NCBI GenBank assembly: GCA_910592205.1
Contig: CAJVPJ010000373.1
Coordinates: 1 to 26,848, forward strand
DNA: 26,848 bases
Direction: 5' to 3'
Source: Paraglomus occultum
Lineage: Eukaryota > Glomeromycota > Glomeromycetes > Paraglomerales > Paraglomeraceae
Part shown: positions 21,450 through 26,848 of the stretch, piece after piece
Numbering within the stretch: the stretch's first letter is position 1
How the letters are laid out: each line of letters begins with the position of its first letter
Translations under genes and position numbers: made by a program
The notes under the pieces: model-generated
Database searches by the model: none
Seen by the model: only the letters and a program-made list of their open reading frames with translations
What the model was told of the DNA's origin: nothing

Positions 21450-22102
21450 GTACATTTCTCTCCTGCGCAAAGTCACCTCCCTCCTACAAATTATTTTTTC
21501 CCTTCCTCGCAACCCATTTCAAACCGGCGACGATGCTGCCAGGGTTTCTAAACAGATCTGGAGCTTTCACAACTTCTGCCCAAGCTTCCTTAGTGACCTC
21601 CCCCCCCCCCCATAGCAGCAACGACTCCTATGTCGCGGAGTACGGTACCATCGAACGGACCAAACTCCGTACGACATTCCCATAAAAAAAACTTAGTTCT
21701 ATATATTTCGATCTCTATTATAGTATAAGTAATGATAAAAATCAAACTATCAATGTCTTCTTCACCCGCTTTGCACTGGACATGAAATTTGGCATTTCCA
21801 AATTCCGCGCAAATATCGAGTTTACTAAAACGAATAAAATAATTAAAACAGTATAACAGCAATACTTTGTTTAAAAAACCTTCTTACTTTGTTGTAAATC
21901 CCGCTTCCTCAAGTTTTCTTTCGATGCGCTTTACAAATCGTTCGTAACGACGTTTTGATGTTTGATGACTTGTTTGGGTAAGGAGAACAGGTAGTGTCGA
22001 CGCTATATTGTCAGTTGCAACATTATACGTATAGATGTTGTAACAAGGCGTGTGGAGAATCTGATATGTCGATATATTGTTGTGATAATTGTAATAATAA
22101 TA
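21450..22102 (-). pseudogene. Copy A of an unknown gene-like repeat: two coding segments with an intron, frame broken at a 12-G tract
   Basis: Segment 1 (22102-21888) is open throughout and reads like protein, including SKRRYERFVKRIERKLEEAG. A 63-nt GTAAGA...TTTTAG intron (21887-21825) joins in phase to segment 2 (from 21824), containing LDICAEFGNAKF. That frame stops just after twelve G on the minus strand (21600-21611). Counting one G fewer, the frame continues about 40 codons through VTKEAWAEVVKAPDLF to TAG at 21486-21484. Diverged copies lie 0.7-2 kb away in the other orientation, so this is a multicopy element or gene family member. No start codon or known domain was found. It may be a broken gene, or intact with a base-count error in the homopolymer. 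Confidence 0.5.
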
Positions 22103-22107
22103 TCAAT

Positions 22108-22397
22108 GTAAAATTTTTTTACTGATTAACGAGTTTTATGTTATTGTATAAAATAGACAATCCTTCTAAATGTTTCGCGTGGCTTATCGTAATTGTATAA
22201 TCTCCAAAAATAAACACCTCCTTAAGTGTTTCTACTGTTTATATTTATACTGCTTTTATTAATATTACCACTCATGGGTAATTAAATCATACGCGTGGCT
22301 CATTGTTACACCGTATAGTTGTTATCGATATTATCACTATAGATCAGTTTAATTAACTTGTTAACCAGTGAAAATTTTTTTACTGCGTGGCTTATCG
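22108..22397. repeat. Loose repeats of GCGTGGCTTATCG and T-run/ACTG motifs
   Basis: GCGTGGCTTATCG occurs exactly at 22177-22189 and 22385-22397, with a variant GCGTGGCTCATTG at 22293-22305. A long T run followed by ACTG appears near 22114-22124 and again at 22375-22384. Spacing is irregular (116 and 92 bp), so it looks like a decayed duplication rather than a clean tandem array. Confidence 0.45.
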
Positions 22398-22810
22398 GAC
22401 TTTTAATTTTTACGTGTACTCCGAAATGTTACATTGATATCATTGTTTTTTATTACGGAACAATCGCAATATTATGCTATGATGTCACACTACTGATCAT
22501 ACTCCTTTATACGTATATGAAGTTACGTAATTGACAATATCTAACAAGTCGACTCATATGTCAATATACAACGCCATCTTAAATATAAATACAAATACTC
22601 TACACCATATCACGCACATACGACCGAGAAAAAGTTTTTACCATCACTCCATCTTACTCACGCGCATACAAATCATCAAACGACGAACGTTGACACTCAA
22701 CAACGACACGGTTTATCGCTTCCTCTTCTCCAAAGCGCAAATACGACGACCGCCGAATAGACACGCTTTTATTTAACCGTCGTCCGAGCAAGTTTAATAC
22801 CTTTATGTGG
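22398..22810. other. Spacer with an unassigned open stretch
   Basis: From about 22600 to 22757 the plus strand is open in two frames and is less AT-rich than its surroundings. One frame ends TAG at 22757-22759 after a Thr/His/Gln-rich sequence (ANTTTAE end). It may belong to the same decayed repeat family as the adjoining copies, but I could not align it reliably. Confidence 0.3.
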
Positions 22811-22880
22811 GCATGTCGTACGGGAGTTGGTCAGTTCGATAATGTTGCTCCCTGACGACATAGGAGTTGTTGCTGCGGGG
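22811..22880 (+). repeat. Copy B: 70-bp partial copy of the same repeat
   Basis: CATGTCGTACGG followed by GTTGGTCAGTTCGAT and later CGACATAGGAGT-GTTGCTGC closely matches the reverse complement of copy A around 21612-21685 and copy C around 23286-23349. Only the segment next to the G tract is present. In the copy-A frame it carries a TGA stop and one extra base. Confidence 0.6.
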
Positions 22881-22889
22881 AAGTTACTT

Positions 22890-23650
22890 GTTCTCCCTAC
22901 GTGCATACGACCTGAACGATGTCCACAACGCGGAAGGAAACGGAGTTCGAAATTTTTATCGAACAAAAGCTTGCTCAAGCATGCGTCGTAATGGAAAGAA
23001 GGTAAGAAGGGTTTTTCTTGTAACGTATTGCTGTTATATTGATTTTAATCATTTTATTCGTTTTTTTAGTGGAAAAGAAAACGGCAGCATTGCGGAATTT
23101 GGAAATACCAAATTCGTTTATTCCTTTCCCTTTATGGAGTGACACAAGACCCAAGAGTACATGATTGGTATGCAAAGCACACGCGCAGAATATCGGTAAG
23201 TTTATTTTTATCATTACTTAATACTATGATAGAGATCGAAATACATAAAATTAAGCTTTTTTTCATTTTTAAGATAAATTTGTCGTATGAGAATTGGTCG
23301 GTTCGATGATGCCGTACCCCGGCGACATACAAGCCATTGCTGCTACGGGGGGTTTACTAAGGGAGTTTGAGCAGAAGTTGTGAAAGCTTGCAGCGTTTAC
23401 AACGGGTTGTGGCGGAGAACGATGTGGCATTAATGAAAAGAGCGGAAGCAAATCGGAAGGAGGCGTTGTACGAAGAGGGGAAATGACGGTGGCCAGAAGG
23501 AATGTTTAGTTTGCCAGGTTTGCTTTTAAGCATTGAGAGCTCCAAAGGGAGGAGGTTATTTTAGTCTTTTCAAAGAACGACAAAAAGAGATTGATTGGTA
23601 GGGGGAGGAGACTTTACACAGAAATAGAAACCATTTTATATTTGGTACCA
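22890..23650 (+). pseudogene. Copy C: degenerate plus-strand copy of the same gene-like repeat
   Basis: The layout parallels copy A. A first segment ends at a GTAAGAAGG donor (23002) after a KETEFEIFIEQKLAQA stretch. A 68-nt intron (23002-23069) follows, nearly the same in sequence as copy A's. Next comes an AEFGNTKF segment matching AEFGNAKF. In the homologous frame it hits TGA soon after. Further on, the Trp codon of copy A's EAWAEVVKA is TGA (23368-23370) in copy C, after which AEVVKA is kept. The 3' flank GACTTT-CACAGAAATAG near 23610-23626 also matches copy A's flank, after an insertion of roughly 90 bp. A second possible intron (GTAAGT at 23198 to AAG at 23273) is present here but not in copy A. 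The copy is clearly non-functional in the shared frame. Confidence 0.55.
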
Positions 23651-24801
23651 TACATGGTTAGCGATATGTATATGTATGATATGAGCGTTCTTTACAAGTC
23701 TGAATAAACTTTCGGGCATATATTTTAAATATGGTGTGGCAATGCTTGACCCCTGCATTGAAAATATAAGCGTTATATTGTACGGGTATGCTGCGAGTAA
23801 GTCCTGTATGTACATAGTCAAACTTGATAAGATAAGTTGACTGGCTGATGGTAATGGTTAAGCTACAGGGGTTTTATTTTATCGATAACTGCGGCGTCAA
23901 CACAATAATGATTATACTGAACTACTGGTGTCAATACTCCGACGTAATTTTACAGAGTTCTCGTTCTGTAGTCCCGTTTAAGTATTTCACACACAAAATT
24001 ATACTTCAATGTTTATTCTTAGAAGGACAACAATGAGTACGTATGCATATTTACGGGTTTCGAAACAAAAGATTACGATTGTTTGTATTTGACTTACGGG
24101 GTTGTTAGAATCCCTTTTTATCTTATAGCTTGATCGAGGTATTATTAATACAAAATTTGGGGGCGGAAAATTCTTCACGCTTGGAGTGATTTCATCTCTT
24201 AAAATGACTTTATTGATTACGCACTATGAAGTATTACAAACTACGCGAAGTGAACAAAAATATATCTTCAAAGCAGAATCTATTTGTCCTCGGTTATTGA
24301 TAAACTACTCCGGATTTGTCTATTATCACTGTGACTTTGTTGTTGTTGTCTTTGTTGAACAATAATGAGCAAAAGTGCAAATTCTAACTGTACGTAGAAA
24401 ATTCCATTTCTCAAATATCGTTTTATCCATTGTCTAGTCTAGTGTATTAATTCATATACTGAAAGAATGAAACTGTCAATAGACGCACAACGTTTGTTTT
24501 ATTACAAACAAACCTCAAACATACCTTTATTAGCTAATTCGTTACGTTTGACATTCATTCATCTTTTAGGAGTGTGACCATCTAATTTATCACAAACGCA
24601 AAACTGTCATTATACTCTAATTTGGCAAATTTCAGCGATAAACGGGTGAAACCCTTATCGGTTTTGTTATCCGAGATATAAATCGAATCTAATTGGAATA
24701 CCGCATTATTATCTTGAGTAAACAAAGGAAGTAGCCATAGTTATAAAAACAAGTCTCAGGGAATTCACTCGTCTTGGACATTACCAGCTGTTGTCTTCAC
24801 A
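23651..24801. other. Spacer and promoter region upstream of the dynamin-like gene
   Basis: AT-rich, with only accidental short ORFs. It leads into the dynamin-like gene starting at 24802. Confidence 0.4.
24742..24750 (+). promoter_or_regulatory. TATA-like element upstream of the dynamin-like gene
   Basis: TTATAAAAA lies about 52 nt before the ATG at 24802. Position and sequence suit a core promoter only if the 5' leader is very short; AT-rich context makes chance occurrence likely. Confidence 0.25.
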
Positions 24802-26848
24802 ATGGCATCCATCTCGGCTCGAATTAACGGATATAACAATAATCAAGATGACAATTCTATAAGACTTATGAATAAGACGTACACAGAACACACAGCCAAG
24901 TATATCCAACTTGTTAGTAGTATGGAAACAAAATTTGCCGAAGATTTTGTTGAACTTCCCAAGGTTGTGTTTTGTGGAAATCAATCGGCTGGAAAGAGCA
25001 GCTTATTGGAAGCAATTGCTAATGTTCAGGTAATGTAAGAAACATATAGATATACTATGTTATTACGTATTCGTTATAAAACCATTCATTAGATTATCTC
25101 GTCGCATATTATTCTATTTATTTTAATACTACGTATGTAACATATATATATATATTCTCTTAGCTTCCAAGATGGCATGAAAACGTGCACTCGGTGTGTA
25201 ATGGAGATTCGCATGCACGAGACGCCAGAAGCTAGCAGTTGGGAGTGCAAGATCTCTCTGCGTGTAGAATATGACGAAAACAACAAGCCACTCCCAGATG
25301 CTCGCAGGGAAAATATTTGGTTTGGCGAAGCCATACATGATCCAAGCGACGTTGAGTCAATGGCATATCGTGCCCAAAAAGCACTGCTCAACCCGAGCAA
25401 AAGTTCTGACCTCTACCTTAATCACGATAGGTCGAAAGAGGAAAAGGATGAAATTGAATTTACAATGAATACAGTTTGTTTGTCCATTACGGGACCAAAC
25501 GTTCCCAATTTAAGTCTGGTTGATTTACCAGGAATTGTGGGTAAGTTACACATAGCGTGAATTATGTACGTGTTTTGAAGTAAAAAGTTCTAATTTATCT
25601 ATTGTTAAATAGAACATATTAAAAACGCAACTCCAAAAGTTTCACGGATACTTGTTGCTATGATAAAAAGACTCACTAGAAACTATGTAGAAAAGCCCAA
25701 AGCTATAATTGTAGCCACCATTCCTTGCGATTCGGAAGACGAACATCAAGGTATTCACAATATAATAAACGAAGTCGATCCGCACAAGAACCGCACGGTG
25801 TTTGTCCTAACAAAACCAGACCGTATCGAGGAGAAAACACATGGAAAATGGTTACCGAAACTCGAAGATTCATCAGGACCAGACTATTTCGTAGTTATGA
25901 ATCCGAATCAGGCAAAATTAATCAAGGGAGTGACATTTATCCAGGCTAGGGAAGAGGAAGAACATGTAAGCAACCAATATCAGTGGGAATAAAAGTTTGT
26001 TCGACTTTTATTAATATGGTGTTTTTATTATAGTGGTTTAAAAACACACAGCCATGGTGTTCGTCAAATTTTCAAGACAGACTCGGAGTAAAACGGCTGA
26101 GGACAAAGCTGGAAAATTTACTCATAGAAAAAATTAGAGAAAGTGTTCCTAAACTTACGGATGAGATAAGCAATAGATTAATGGAGGTAAGAGAATAAAC
26201 TATGGTGGTTGGCATATAACGGCTTCTTCCTGTTAGTATTTATTAAGATGGCTTGTGCGTTTATCAGGCGAATGGTAAATTGAACGAATTACCGCCACCT
26301 CCCGCTAATGCCCAATTCGAAATCAACAGAGTGACAAACATGTGTGAAAATAAACTTCGTCATAAGCTTAACACTGTAACTGGTTTGAACAACGGAAATG
26401 ACAATTTGTGGGAAAAAATAAGAGAACAGCTGAATGAATATAATATGTTAATCGAAAACGAAAGACCGGCGTTTGTGTTAACGTCGTTTTTTGGAGGTGT
26501 ACGGGAAACACTTCTTGTAGACCTTTTGCAAAATATTCCCGCAGCAAACCGTAATGAGACATATAGTTCAATCATCGTAACTCCCATGGAAATTGTAAGC
26601 AGTTTATGTTTTTATTTTCGCAAGTTCGACTATTTTAACTCTATTTAACATAATTGCTTAATTACGATACCCAGGTAAATAAACATAAACACTCGCTAAG
26701 GAGTGAGGCATTTATCAAGCAAACAACAAAAGTTAAGGACATAATTGACCAAAGTAGAGGTTGCTTACTTTCCGGTAGAATTCCCCATGAAGTATCGGAT
26801 TCCATAATTAGACCATATCAACATCACTGGAAACAACATTCAACGCAA
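24802..26848 (+). CDS. Dynamin/Mx-like large GTPase, N-terminal 6 exons (gene runs past right edge)
   Basis: A membrane-remodelling or Mx-like GTPase; the exact cellular role is not deducible. Exons are 24802-25034 (or 25029), 25164-25540, 25613-25965, 26034-26186, 26268-26594 and 26675 to the edge. G1 is GNQSAGKS (59-66). The switch I Thr is in TCTRC, G3 is DLPG (25526-25537) and G4 is TKPD (25813-25824). Further typical family stretches are YVEKPKAIIVATIPCDSEDE and the stalk sequences QPWCSSNFQDRLGV and ESVPKLTDEI. The start ATG has A at -3. All junctions are in phase except the first: the usual donor (25030) gives LPR in one frame and TCTRC in the next, while a GTAAGA donor five bases later (25035) restores one continuous frame. 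The GTPase effector domain lies outside the window. The Pro after TRC in many relatives is Val here. Confidence 0.93.
25030..25040 (+). other. Overlapping alternative 5' splice sites of dynamin-like intron 1
   Basis: CAG|GTAATG (intron from 25030) and AAT|GTAAGA (intron from 25035) compete. Only the second is in frame with exon 2 through the single acceptor TCTCTTAG at 25163. It inserts Val-Ile and reads Phe-Gln-Asp-Gly before MKTCTRC. Confidence 0.55.

Noticed and set aside
22531-22776. 81-aa plus-strand ORF
   Set aside because: Two frames are open here, so openness alone is weak evidence; no homology, start context or splice partner could be argued.
23070-23197. A 42-codon open frame in copy C (KRKRQHCGIWKYQIR start) bounded by AG and GT
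   Set aside because: It looks coding and is flanked by splice-like sites, but the frame shared with copy A is a different one (AEFGNTKF). In copy A this frame soon reaches a stop. Left as an unresolved alternative.
25089-25400. Minus-strand ORFs of 103 and 69 aa
   Set aside because: They are antisense to dynamin-like exon 2, which carries conserved switch I and G3 motifs.

Overview
The window looks like nuclear DNA of a filamentous, probably early-diverging fungus. The evidence is short GT-AG introns (about 63-147 nt, plus one of 580 nt), a GPI-anchored chitin deacetylase, a fungal-style seven-helix receptor, an Mx/dynamin-like GTPase, a KDM5-type histone demethylase, and AT-rich repeat-littered spacers. 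A Mucoromycota lineage, perhaps Glomeromycotina, is my guess from the overall style; it is not shown by any single marker.

Layout from left to right. At 24-310 (minus) lies a basic, probably nuclear first exon whose gene runs off the left edge. From 311 to about 5400 is a repeat-rich stretch: a purine-strand satellite, a degenerate GATAGCAT array, 34-bp tandem repeats next to a 19-bp perfect palindrome, other hairpins, and two weak small ORFs. At 5450-7423 (minus) is a five-exon, 543-aa GPCR. At 9147-10237 (plus) is a five-exon, 239-aa FMP52/HTATIP2-type NAD(P)-binding protein. It converges on a four-exon, 376-aa chitin deacetylase at 11603-12997 (minus). At 14860-18406 (minus) is a three-exon, 939-aa JmjN-ARID-PHD-JmjC-C5HC2-PHD demethylase. 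From 18407 to 24801 is a gene desert holding three diverged copies, in both orientations, of one unknown, partly coding repeat. From 24802 to the right edge (plus) are six exons of a dynamin/Mx-like GTPase.

The genes do not form a pathway. They are independent eukaryotic loci: cell-surface signalling, redox or mitochondrial housekeeping, cell-wall chitin modification, chromatin regulation and membrane remodelling. Exon models were joined by hand from reading-frame continuity, GT/AG ends and family motifs. All the multi-exon models close in phase, except for a real conflict at the first dynamin splice junction, which is reported as a finding.

No convincing new multi-gene system was found. The most interesting signals are the dynamin splice and frame conflict, the inverted family of decaying gene-like copies with a 12-G tract that breaks the frame, the ordered repeat element at 3486-3717, and an open, protein-like ORF inside the long first intron of the demethylase gene.
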